Shown here: one piece after another, positions 35,978-47,100 of the stretch
Layout: each line of letters starts with the position of its first letter
Position numbering within the stretch: position 1 is the stretch's first letter
DNA from: Pomacea canaliculata
Lineage: Eukaryota > Mollusca > Gastropoda > Architaenioglossa > Ampullariidae
DNA: 64,000 bases
Direction: 5' to 3'
NCBI RefSeq assembly: GCF_003073045.1
Contig: NC_037601.1
Coordinates: 21,860,150 to 21,924,149, forward strand
Notes under the pieces: generated by a model
Database searches by the model: none
What the model saw: the letters and a program-made list of their open reading frames with translations, nothing else
What the model was told of the DNA's origin: nothing
Translations under genes and position numbers: made by a program

Positions 35978-37880
35978 ATCTAGACGGTTCTTGCGCGATA
36001 AATCATTGTCTCCAGCGGCCTTCTGTATTTAAATTTAAAAAAAAAAAAAAGTTTTTCTTTTAAAATGGAATACTGTAGTGGCGTGGACAGATCTGCCGTT
36101 GAAAATATCACTACTCGGCAAAAGTCAGAGGAAAGGTTCCCCCCACAACCACCACCACCACCTCATTTTTCGGCGTTGTTTGTCGGTGACGACACCATCA
36201 TCGGCGCGCGTCCCCGAAACGTCTGGTCACCTTACCTACTCTCACCCTTCACTCTCTCTCTCTCCAATCACACGTCTCTTTGTTTTTGTTTTAAACATCT
36301 AACTGACACGCATTCCGGAAACGTCCATCATTCACACCCTTTCGCCCTCGCACGTGTTCAGTCCTGTAGTACTTGGTGTAGGTCTCTGACACATTCATGG
36401 CTGTTAGAGTGTTAGTATGTCTGTACTTCTCTACTGACTTGCTTGGTCTGTGTACCAATGTGCTTTAGGCATTTTTGTAGTTGAATATCTTTTTGTTTGT
36501 ATATATCGAACTGAGCTTACTGTAACTTTGGGAAAATGTGGTTTGAAAATTATTTGTTGTTATTGTTGTTGTTATTATTATTTACAGACCTTCACACGCA
36601 GGACTATAAACACTAAGTTATAATAGATTTCACGAGCTGACCAACATGGTGTGACGAGTTGTCGGTTGCAATGTTCTGGTGGAAGACAATAAACCTCATC
36701 TTGTCATTGCCCCCAAACATTGGATACAGCGAGGTGGTGTGTTTTATACACCTGGAATTTGTGGTACAAACCCTCGCCACACAAACACACATACTCTTTA
36801 TAAACTCAAACTCACACACTTATTGGTTGCTACTCTTCACGCACACAAACACACCCAAACGCCATCTACCTTTGTCTCAGTCACTAAATGTGTATCTCAG
36901 TCATTCGCATGATTTGTATTCATAGAATTGCGAGTGGAAATCAATGTCACTGTTAGGGCTGGTATTTTTTTTATTTTTTTATTTCTTTCTTTATTTTTTT
37001 TTTAATCAGTCTGCACAGCCCCTCTGTAGGCGATTGCAGGAAGGAAAGCTGCAGAGTTCTGTAAAATGACAAGTTGATAGAGAAGCATCATCTCAATATT
37101 GTGGCACTGATACAACAACAGAAGCTCACCGGACTACAACAAGATGCGCATGCGCGCGGGTGTGTGTGTTGATTGCAGTGCCAGAGGTTGTCGCGTAACG
37201 CGATCGGGCTTATTGTGGGACTCGCTCTCTCACAGACACACTCGCAATCACACAGAACAAACCTCCGCCCACCCGACGCGAGCAGCGAAGCCAGTCATCT
37301 CGTCAGTGAAGACAAAACGCGCACACGAAGTGACAACACAAAACTAAAGTTATTGGAGGTCGCACTATACGCCGCCAGCTTTTAAAATAAATAAAATAAA
37401 ATGTGGAAGAACGAAAAGAGAAAGAAAACAAAACTCCTTTCATTCAGGTGGTCAAACAAAACAAATAGGAAGAGCCCCACCATAATACGCATGCACAAAA
37501 AAAACAACAACAACAGCAACAACAAAAACAAACCAGACACACACCCACGAACATGTACACCCGCCCCTCTACCTCCTCGCGACTCGGGTGTCGGGGCGTG
37601 GCCAACGGTCTGGTCACATGCAGGTGGTCAACGGCACTCCGTCCTCAGTTTGCTGATTGTTGATCCTTTGTGCGGTAACTTTTCACACCGATTGATCGAG
37701 TGTGTGATTGAGCCTGCAGTAAGTGATGTACATCAGCAACACACTCTACGGCCATGCATACAGAATCACAAGCGTCTTTTGTTCCCTTCCAACAACAGCG
37801 TCGTCAGCCTCGACAGACGCCAAACCTTATCTACACAAAGAGAATTCCCTAACATTGTCTTAGACGCTGAGCGCATATCA
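35978..37880. repeat. Direct repeat unit, copy C (blocks a-b-c-d)
   Basis: Matches copy A in the same order and orientation (about 7.6 kb away) and continues further through block d than copy A does. It carries a fragment related to the 513-residue protein at 36679-36765, which copy A has lost by a short deletion. Confidence 0.75.
36679..36765 (+). pseudogene. Fragment related to the 513-residue ORF product
   Basis: The plus frame reads DNKPHLVIAPKHWIQRGG followed by VFYTPGICG. The intact ORF has DLAILAPKHWGMYQRGN and, a few residues on, a comparable Y-T...P...G stretch. The shared APKHW..QRG core in the same relative order supports a decayed relative. It is short, so chance is not excluded. 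Confidence 0.5.
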
Positions 37881-38725
37881 TTTTTTTTTTTTTTTTTTTT
37901 TAGGCCCTTCGCCCCTCCTGGGGCATTGGCCATCGACTACAGTCTTAACTGTTGTCGATGTTTTGGTAGCAGGGATTTGTTTTACGGGGTGGGGGTGCTG
38001 GCCCCACGCCCAAACCTCTTCCTTTTTCAGCCGGGCTTGGGACCGTCCTTGGCGGAGGGCGGCCAACCCTGTAAACAGATAAGATGAGATAACTTTATTG
38101 TCCAGCAAAGGAGATGTGTCTTCCAGCATGCAAGCAGTCAGAGAGAAAACCAAAAACATCAACATCAGCAATGGCAGAAGTGAGCACACACACCCACCCA
38201 CACACACACACGCCCGCATCAATACACCAGTTTCCATGACTACATAATAACAGTGATAACAGAGATGGGATTACGTCATCCTCCTTTTGTGTAACACGTC
38301 AGGTTCGGTCTACTAGTCGCTTATAGTTTTTTTGTTTATTGAGAGCAGAGATGGCCGATGGAATGAATGACCTTCTATAAACGTTCTTTTTCGCAAGAGG
38401 GACCCTCAATCTCCGTCCCTGGCATAGGCTCGAAAGCGGGGGTTGAGTGGATCGGTGGGGTCAAGCATGATTGTTTTGCTTTGTGGACAAGGCTGAATCG
38501 TACAGGTGGAAAGGGTCAGCTGTTGTGAGCCTACGATTTTGCTGGCTGTGTTTATGACTCGCCTCAGTTTGTTCTTGTTTGTCACGCTTGTCTGGCCATA
38601 CCAAGAGATGCCACGTGCAGACAAAGAACAGCATGCCCGAGACGAGAAATGAACTCAGGGCAGCCAACCTTCACTGTATTGGTGACAGGCGCTCACAGCG
38701 CTAACCGTTGCGCCACCGGACCGCC
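37881..38725 (-). mobile_element. tRNA-headed retroposon with LINE 3' region, copy 2
   Basis: Same structure as 33541-34380. The minus strand shows GGTGGCGCAACGGTTAGCGC (box A) and a TGAGTTCATTTCTCG box B-like segment, then an RT C-terminal frame with WYGQTSVTNKNKLRRV and LDPTDPLNPRF. Then come AATAAAGTTATCTCATC and a terminal poly(A) (T-run from 37881). WYG.LSVTNKxKL...TASKI is typical of LINE RT ends. It was copied with the surrounding unit rather than inserted twice, because the flanks also match. Confidence 0.7.
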
Positions 38726-39251
38726 AAGCGCATATCCTAGCTACACAAAAATCCCCCAATTACAGATTCAGCCCATAAGTCCCCCCCCCCCCCTACACAC
38801 ACACACGTCTGTATACAAATCTCTCAGCCTCAGTCTCTCACGCACTTTGCACACTTGCGCACCGGCTGGCCAGTCACCGCCGTCACCACTTGACAGGTGA
38901 GGGTGTTGAAAGACCGGTCGCACTATACTACCGCCAGCTCAAAAAATAAATAAATAAAATTTAAAAAAAAAAGATGGAAGAACGGACTGAAAAAAGAAAA
39001 CAAAACTCCTTTCAAACTGGTGGCCATGCAAAACAAATAGGGGAGAGCCCCACCATAAAACGCAGGCACAAAAAAAAAAAACAAAAAAACAGCAACAAAA
39101 CATCAGACACACACCCACGAACATGTACACCCGCCTATCTAGCTCCTCGCAACTCGGGTGTCGGGGCGTGGCCAACGGTCTGGTCACATGCAGGTGGTCA
39201 ACAGCACTCAGTCCTCAGTTTGCTGACTGTTGATACTTTGTGCGTTACCTG

Positions 39252-40121
39252 CAGGGCTTCTGCTAAGGCTAAATTCTTTGGGGTCCCAGGGACCCCTTCT
39301 TCACATTTCTAAGGGGTCCCAGGCTAACTCTAAGGGGTCCATTTACAAAGTTGAAAAAAAAAACAACAACAAATCAACTACTTTGTTCAACTGCCTTTGA
39401 GGCACACAAATTACTGTAATGTCTAGTCAGAACGGTGAGATTTCTGCGCCATGAAGAGTGTGCAAGCATCTGTGATGAGCTTGTGCTCACTGTACTTGGG
39501 GTGCTCACTTTCTTTCCGTTTCTGATACGATGATTTTAACCACGCTGTCAACGACATCTTGGAAATAGGTTAGAGCAGTGGTTCTCAAAGTGTGGTCCGT
39601 GGACCGCTAGTGGTCCCGGGCATAAGTCAGGTGGTCCGCGGCTGACATTCGTCATATGTCAGCAAAGTGATGTTTAAAGTGATGCATTCCTCGCATCAAC
39701 ATTTTAATTACAAAGAACGAGGTATGTAGTTTTATGTCAACTTATTACTATACTACTGTCACAAGAGGACATTTAGTTTTGAATTGTAATAAAACAAATG
39801 CGGCAATTTAAATTTGAAATTCATAGTACAGGCCTTGGTGGTCTTTTTTTACTTAAGTAAAGTAGTCCGCGGTTCGAAATACTTTGAGAACCACTGGGTT
39901 AGAGGAACTCTTCCCGGTAAGGTAAAAAAACTCAGTGCAAGGGAAGCAGACGACAACAATAGATATGGCTACGATGTCAGACACTACACTTACCCAATTT
40001 TGTATCTGTTCTTCTCCGAAATTTGAAGGGGTCCCCTGGGACCCCATTAACGAAAATTGAAAGGGCCCTCCGAACTTTTAATGCGTACTGTACGCAATTT
40101 TTTGCGTAAGCAGAAGCCCTG
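39252..40121. mobile_element. hAT-like element with CAGGGCTTCTGCT ends
   Basis: Both ends read CAGGGCTTCTGCT inward. Both subterminal regions carry GGGGTCCC(A/C)(G/T)GGGACCCC-like words. Flanks GCGTTACC (39242-39249) and CCGTTAAC (40123-40130) are an imperfect 8-bp pair; uninterrupted copies of block d show GTGCGGTAAC here. A second hAT element lies inside. No transposase is seen. Confidence 0.65.
39576..39896. mobile_element. Nested hAT (Charlie-like) MITE
   Basis: Terminal repeats CAGTGGTTCTCAAAGTGTGG and ACTTTGAGAACCACTG, flanked by perfect 8-bp duplications GGTTAGAG (39568-39575 and 39897-39904). It is 321 bp and non-coding. The CAGTGGTTCTCAAA start is typical of Charlie-type hAT elements. 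Confidence 0.9.
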
Positions 40122-40656
40122 ACCGTTAACTTTTCACACCGATTGATCGAGTGTGGCGACTGAGTCTGCAGAAAGTGATGTACATCAGCAACACACTCTA
40201 CGGCCATGCACATAGAATCACAAGCGTCTCTTGTTCCCTTCCAACAACAGCGTCGTCAGCCCCGACAGACTCCAAACCTTATCTACACAAAGGGAATTCC
40301 ACAACATTGTCTTAGACGCTAAGCGCATATCATAGCTACACAAACAAAAATCCTCCAAAATACAGATTCAGCACATAAGTCTCTCCCACACACACACGCA
40401 CACACGTCTATACACAAATCTCTCAGCCTCAGTCTCTCACGCACTTTTCACACTTGCGCACCTGCTGGCCAGTCACCGCCGTCACCACTTGACAGGTGAG
40501 GTGTTGAAAGACAGGTACACTCGGCCGTGCGAACAGTTTGTTTTGTTTTGTTTGCCACCAACCGGACACCGATGCTTAATGACTGAATTGGACTGAGTGT
40601 CGCGGGAGTCAGAGGTTGATGTGGCCGACCGTGAGAAAGAGGAACGGTAGATGTCA

Positions 40657-40765
40657 TACTTAATATACAGTACTGAGTAAAACTGAGTTAACTATATTAG
40701 TCCGGCCCTCTAAAACATCCCAATTTCTTATGCGGCCCCGTGGGAAAATTAATTGCCCACCCCTG
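40657..40765. mobile_element. hAT MITE copy 3, left-truncated
   Basis: Keeps AGTACTGAGTAAAACTGAG onward and the right end GCCCACCCCTG. The right flank TCTTAGAG (40766-40773) matches the left flank GCTTAGAG of MITE copy 1 at 7 of 8 bases. Confidence 0.7.
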
Positions 40766-40773
40766 TCTTAGAG

Positions 40774-43700
40774 CCATGTTATAACAGATAAAATAAATAT
40801 CGAAACAAAGATGCTCTATAGACGAAGATATTTCTGCAGACGAAAGGAGAACTTCTACAAATTTTAATTAGAATGCAACAAGCGGTGTGGATAGTTATGT
40901 ACACCTATGGACGTTCTCTCTCTCTCACACACACACAGCTTTATACATCAACACTGTGTGGCGGTGCGGCTACAAACGACGGTGAGAATCCAGTGTCGAG
41001 GGTTCGAAACTCGGTTCTATAGTCCGCCCCCTAGATGTGACACCGTCTGTAGTTTTCTACAGGTTATACGTGTTCCTCGATGTTCTCTAAAGCATCTTAC
41101 GTGTCTTTCCAAATTATGTCATATGTTTACACAATCATTCAGGAAGTGAATTAAAACCAGAATAGCATGGTTCTAAGAATACACATAACCTCGGTCTAAA
41201 GGTCAGTTAACTAAGAAAGCTACTGTCGATGCGGAGATGTATTTTGAACCGGACCTCCGTCTTAGTGCAACCTCCACCGAGAAGTTACTAAGTGCTTGGA
41301 CCTGTCATCAGCTGTGTACTCTTTCGTGGCTGACTGATTTCCGAGAAGAAATTTAAACTGAAGAAAGTCATCTAATTCTTGAACAACCAGACTACAACCA
41401 CCAAGCTTGCTTAACTACCAGTCTGATGCAAGAGGGTGAGGCAGTGGTAAGCAGTCTGAAGAGAGGACAGTCATCTGCTGTTGTCTGTCCAGGCTGAGTG
41501 GACAGGGTGAGGAGGAAACAACAAAGGCCCTCACTGCTTTTTGCCAAAAAATTCGGGAATGCAAAGAATGACAAATAATGGAGTCAATATCTCTAATCAT
41601 ATATTTAAAAAAGATAGAAAACACTAAGCAGCTTTATAACTATCAGTTTAATCAGTTTAATTGATTGGAGAGTGGTGTCCCTTAGCCTAACAGACTTGAG
41701 AAGCTCAATGATCTCTATAACTAATTAGCAGAGTTTTTTTTCACACAACAGTGAGTGCACTCAGGGGTGTAGTCTGTAGGCTTCATTGCTCAACAGTTAC
41801 CTATCCGCAGCTTTGCGGGCGACTTTGACCTGAGGCCAAGTAGCAACAACAAACTGCCAGACTTTGACAACTTGCTGACTAATCGTGCAAATATTTAAGT
41901 AACAGAAACTTGCACTGACAGGCCCTAGTCAAGATAAACACCAGCGGCGACACTAAAACAGAGATGTTCATTAACCGGTTTCCATTGTTGTTAGGGCGCT
42001 TTTCAAATCTTTTACCATGGGAGGTCGGAAAGTTTGCGGAATTTTTACTCCAGATTTTTGCTCCTAGGGAACCTGATTGTGCCGTGTTGGAATGATGTGC
42101 TCAAAGCTGAAATGTATTAATGAATAATGTTTACTTCGCTAAAGGAAACTAGAAACACGAAACAATCAGGAGACTGGTGTGAACGTGCACAACAGTGTGT
42201 TTTCTTAGCAAACAGACCGGACAAAACCCAGGCTTTACCACTTCCGTTAGAGTTCGTCATTGCAGAGGACCCTGGCAGTTTTATTTATTGTTCTACAACC
42301 ATTCTCATTGCATAGTATGGAAAATTGATATGAAACAGTCTCTCTTTAATTGTTTTATGAATACTCACACCAACACACTCCGTTTTTCACATTATATGCT
42401 GGAATAAACTATAAAAATCTATTATCTAAGTATTATTTTCACTATGGTAGTTACATGGTTAAATGTTTGCAAAGTTTCTGTATAACTTTCGTACGTCAAG
42501 CTCCGGACAATGAAGACACTGGAGTCTCACTGTGACATGCTCTGAGTAGACTGCACCCTGAAAGGCGTGTTGATACCCGAAGCAGGGTATTTCCATAGTC
42601 TGGGCCAGGGAAAACCTCGGGTGGCCGTGAAGAGCGCCATCAACCGTTACAGACCGCGTGCTATGTGACCCTGGCCGTGAATGTCGGGGACCCAACTGCT
42701 AGTATGTCATGTGTGAGCTATGTGGACAATACTATTTCTTACTTCCTTTAGAACTGCTTATGTAAGGAACTTGAATAACAAAAAATACAAGCCAAAATCA
42801 TTGCCAGACTGGAGTAACAACACGATTGCAATATATTTTTGTACTGTGCTCACTGAAGCATATCGCGCACACATGTCCACACACGCTCTTTCGTATACAG
42901 TAAGAGAAAAGATACATCAACATTCTTAATATTTGTCATCACACTCTCATGTAATGCAGCAATAACACTATCACGGGGCGGCCCTGACCTGTCATATAGG
43001 GAAGATGAGTCTCCATTACAGAATAATGAGAAAAGAGAGAGAAAGAAAAGAATATAGCCATGGACCTCGCTACCTGAGATTAGCAGGTATTTTCCTTATC
43101 AAATACACGATAAGCTACGTGCCTTTATTAGTTAGAAAGACAGGGAGATGATAAATAAAGAAAATGATGACACAATAGAAAGAAAGGAAGAGAAGATAAC
43201 AATGGATAAATACCAAAACGCGGTAATCCATAACACATTTTTTCCTCACAACAATATTTTATTGCTTCAACTACAAAGTTTTAAAAATAAAACACAAAGG
43301 TCCACATGTTAACTTTAATAGTTACTTCTGAAATCTGAAGCTGATGTCCTCCCTCTCTCGTCCCTCCTTAGTGTGTGTGGCTGTTGTCGCTAATTCACTG
43401 CTCCTCGCTCCCCAATAGTGAAGAGGGTAAATGAGAGAGATTAACTGTTTACCCTGTTTTGTGTTCAATTTCCGGAGATCTTGCTTATTAGTCCCACTGA
43501 GTGACCAGTCCACCCCATGATAAAACTACAGTATTTCTTAGAAAGAAATTGTATTCAAGCTGCTGAAATATGTTTAGTCATTGTCATGTGACATGAGCAG
43601 CGACATAACAACACAACAATACCCTCAATACAGCAGTTCAGCCCTCAAGTTGAAATAAGCTTACTAATCATTGAAAGTATGGTTACCTCCTTTATAAGCA

Positions 43701-44190
43701 CTGAAAATAAATGTAAAAACATAAGATACGCACTCATTTGATGGTTTGTAAACGAACGGAATAACAGGTCAATGAAATATTGCGACAGATACGTATAAAT
43801 TGTATTACACAATAAGTAGTGTAATATATATAACATGTAGCACAAAGTAATACAATTACACGTCACTGGAATGACACAGATCATCTTTGTGGAAGATACT
43901 AAAAAATATATTCGCTACATAATCAAACAGACAACTGCTTCAGTGTGGGTTTAGTTTCAAGATTAGCCACAAATATACAATTGTTTTGCTGTTATTGTCG
44001 TTTCTGTAGGTCCTCAACACAAACAGGAAATATATTGTATACTATCAATGGTAGCAGAGGAACAAGAGTTCAAGTGCTGCAAACGTTCGAAAAACAGGAT
44101 TGAGAGTTTATATTGTTGCCTTTCCCACCTGCTTGATACTTCAGAAACTTGAAACAAACCAGATCTTATCATATGAAATACAAGATAACT
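40774..44190. other. Intergenic stretch, no gene seen
   Basis: AT-rich DNA 3' of paralogue 3. A GC-richer patch at 42530-42700 is open on the minus strand but has no splice-flanked exon structure or homology that I recognise. Confidence 0.45.
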
Positions 44191-47100
44191 TTAAAATAAT
44201 ACATCGTACAAGTGGTTATCTTCATCTTCTCTGTCTTCAAGCAGATGAGGCTCCGAGCGAGACTTGTTTCTGTTCAATCTAGACCTCGCAGTATCCGCAC
44301 TCTCGCCCTCCTCCATTCTTGTTGCCGGTTCACTGAAAATGGACTTTTTGTCGTGTCTAAGGTTACCAACAGGCTTCTTCAAGGTAGGAAGCACATTTAC
44401 AGGCTGATAAGGCTTCCTTCCAATTTCTTTTCTTTTCGAGACATGGCCAGGTGAGCACATGTCGTCATCGTTGTTGATTTCATTGCTATGGAACGGGAGA
44501 GGCAAAGATAGATGATGGTTTGCTGATGGTGCATTCCCGGTATCCTGGACCTTTCGTGCTGAAGGGCTGCCGATATAAAGAAAACAGATTTCTAAATTAA
44601 AAATTCCAGTTTATTGGCTAAATTATGAGGAAGAAGTAGGAACATTAAAAATACTTTGTATCTGGATTTTTAACATTTATTTTTTGTTTTGTTTTCTCTT
44701 TCAGGCCTTTGATGATCAAGAAACTAAACGAACTGAAACATTAACAGAATCAGATTTGGTTTTACACTAGCGATAGGGATTTGCGGCTTCATCAAAGCTA
44801 CTACATAGATTGAATTTGAATAATTATAGGGAGAATCTGCTTTAGTACAAGTAGAATAATTTATCTCAGTCATTTTAAATACATGAGACATAAACGAGAT
44901 ATTTTGTGAGTATTCATTGCCATACAGGGATCGTCTCTCCAGGTCTTCCTTCTTCATAAACTTTTCCAGAGTTTGGAGAACTTGCAACGCAGACGGTCGC
45001 TCGCTGGGTTCACAAATTCGACATTGCAGGATGACATCGTACAGCCAGTCAGGACAATGGGTGGGCTGAGGTAGTGGGGTACCTGCCTTCACCAGACTGG
45101 ACGTCCTGCAGCAGAATCACCTCAATAAAATCTCTGTCCCTTGTGTCTATGCGACTTATCTCAGTGGATGGAGTGAAAGAGCTGAAGCCAGCTCAAGAAA
45201 AGTGAACAAAGAAACAACAACAACAACAATAATAACAACAACAACAACAACAACACAAAACCCTGAGAGTTGAAGTAACAATCATCACCTTTTCCTGTTC
45301 ACAGCTGGCAAAGGGAACTGACTGCAGATCGAATGCTGATGGATGTTTACGAGCTACCTCCCTTGCCCTGAACGTCTCCCAGAAGACAGTTCCCAGCATG
45401 AAGATGTCATTAGCAGTCGTGTACTTGCCTGACGTCAGTACTTCCGGTGCTAGCCTGATAAAAGAAGTATTTTAATATCATTTATTATCCATTTTTTGTT
45501 GGAAATGCACGTTACTTGACATTTTTAGCTAATAAGAAGATACACTACGCTTCTGTTGAAAAATCTTCCAGGTAAAAAAAGACAGTAAACTCGTCTTACA
45601 ATGTGAACCGAAAAGCAAATGTAGAAGTGTTCGATATCTTGCAAGTCATCCGCTTACCATCGCTTGCTGTCCTCAAAAGGTTCTTGAACAAAAGACATCT
45701 CTGACGATGGAAGATGGAGCATGCGTCCAATGCGGCAAAAGCTAACCTGACACAGTCGATGAAAGACTATATATCGCACATTTCATAGCATCTTCTGTCA
45801 ATGGTCTTTCAGAACTAACCAAACTGGCACCCAACAAACTTACTCCTCAAGAAACTGATGTGGTATTTAAATTATGTCTGAATATGGATAAACTAGAAAA
45901 CGTAAACCAGGTACTTGGTTTAAGATAGGTCCCTTCAGGACAAGTATATCCAGAGTTGGCCAGAAGAACTAGACTCTCCCCATTAAAAAAAAACAAAAAA
46001 CTCAAAATCTAGAATGTTCAAAAGCACCTTGTTCCCTAGAACCTTTTTGAAAAACACTTTCTCCTCATGATTATCTCCCTTTACTAAAATTTTTGCCTTC
46101 AAATAACTACTTTCCAGCCAATAAATGTAGGCAGACTGGGATCTCTAGAAATAAAAGGCTTTGTATACTCTGCAACACTAATGCAGGGAATGAATTTCCT
46201 CATACTATTTAATTGTTTAAAAAAATTGCTGACACGTAAAAATAATTTATCATCTTACTACACTTAAAATCCTAATGCTTACATGTTCCATTCACTACTA
46301 ACTTCAAGGTATAAAAAGACCCTTACTACATTAGCTCGATTTTTAGTTATAACTGAGGATGGTGACCTAGAAGAATTAGTGTGTGTATGAGAAAAAGATT
46401 ATATATATAATTATATATGAGGATATGAGAGTGTGTATGCGTCTGTGACTAAGATAAGAATGAGGAGGGCAGCAACATCAAACGATGAAAGTTTATCCAT
46501 TGTTTACATTGTTTATGTGTATTGATTTATTTGATTAAATATGCAGATATACATTAAATGGCTAGAAGAAGGAAAGAATGAGTGAATGATAAAGAAAATT
46601 AGTTTTTAATATATTGTTATAAACCGACCAGTGAAATCGTGTGTGGATGTGAATAAGAAATATTGTATATAAAGATATATAGCAAGATATATTTATATAA
46701 TTTTTCTCTATGTATACATATATTTTTAATATCTTAATACCCCATACAGAGTCACAGATTCATTTTGAATTTTAAATCTTGAATCTTATCTGGTGACGAC
46801 ACTCCTGCGTTTTCATTACAGATGGATTGCTCTGATGGTCAGACAATAACATGAATTGCTTTGATGTTCAGTAACCAGTAAAGATCGGGTGCGTCTGTTA
46901 CCTTGTACTTGTCTCTGGTGAGTAGGATGTAAGATGCTCTGAGGTCTCGTAGCAACCAGTGTCGTTCATGCAGCACGTGCACAGTTTTTGCAATGGCGGC
47001 AAACACGTCGAAGACGCCCTGCGGTCCCATGGGGACGTAATTGCTGTCCTCAATCAACAAACCTTTAGCAGCTGCTTCCTTGAGAGTCCAGGAGCGTGGA

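Larger units (their letters stand above)
38906..40656. repeat. Further partial copy of blocks d and f, interrupted by nested hAT elements
   Basis: Block d restarts at about 38918 directly after block f (GAAAGACCGGTCGCACTAT), is broken at 39252 by a hAT-like element, resumes at 40122, and passes into block f ending GGAACGGTAGATGTCAT at 40656. The d-f-d order suggests tandem amplification. Confidence 0.7.

Noticed and set aside
40950-41035. Possible tRNA-like or SINE head (GGGTTCGAAACTC)
   Set aside because: Only a box B-like word is convincing; no box A at proper spacing and no cloverleaf was found.
42459-42695. Minus-strand ORF of 78 codons in a GC-richer patch
   Set aside because: No domain, no flanking exon pattern and no link to paralogue 3.
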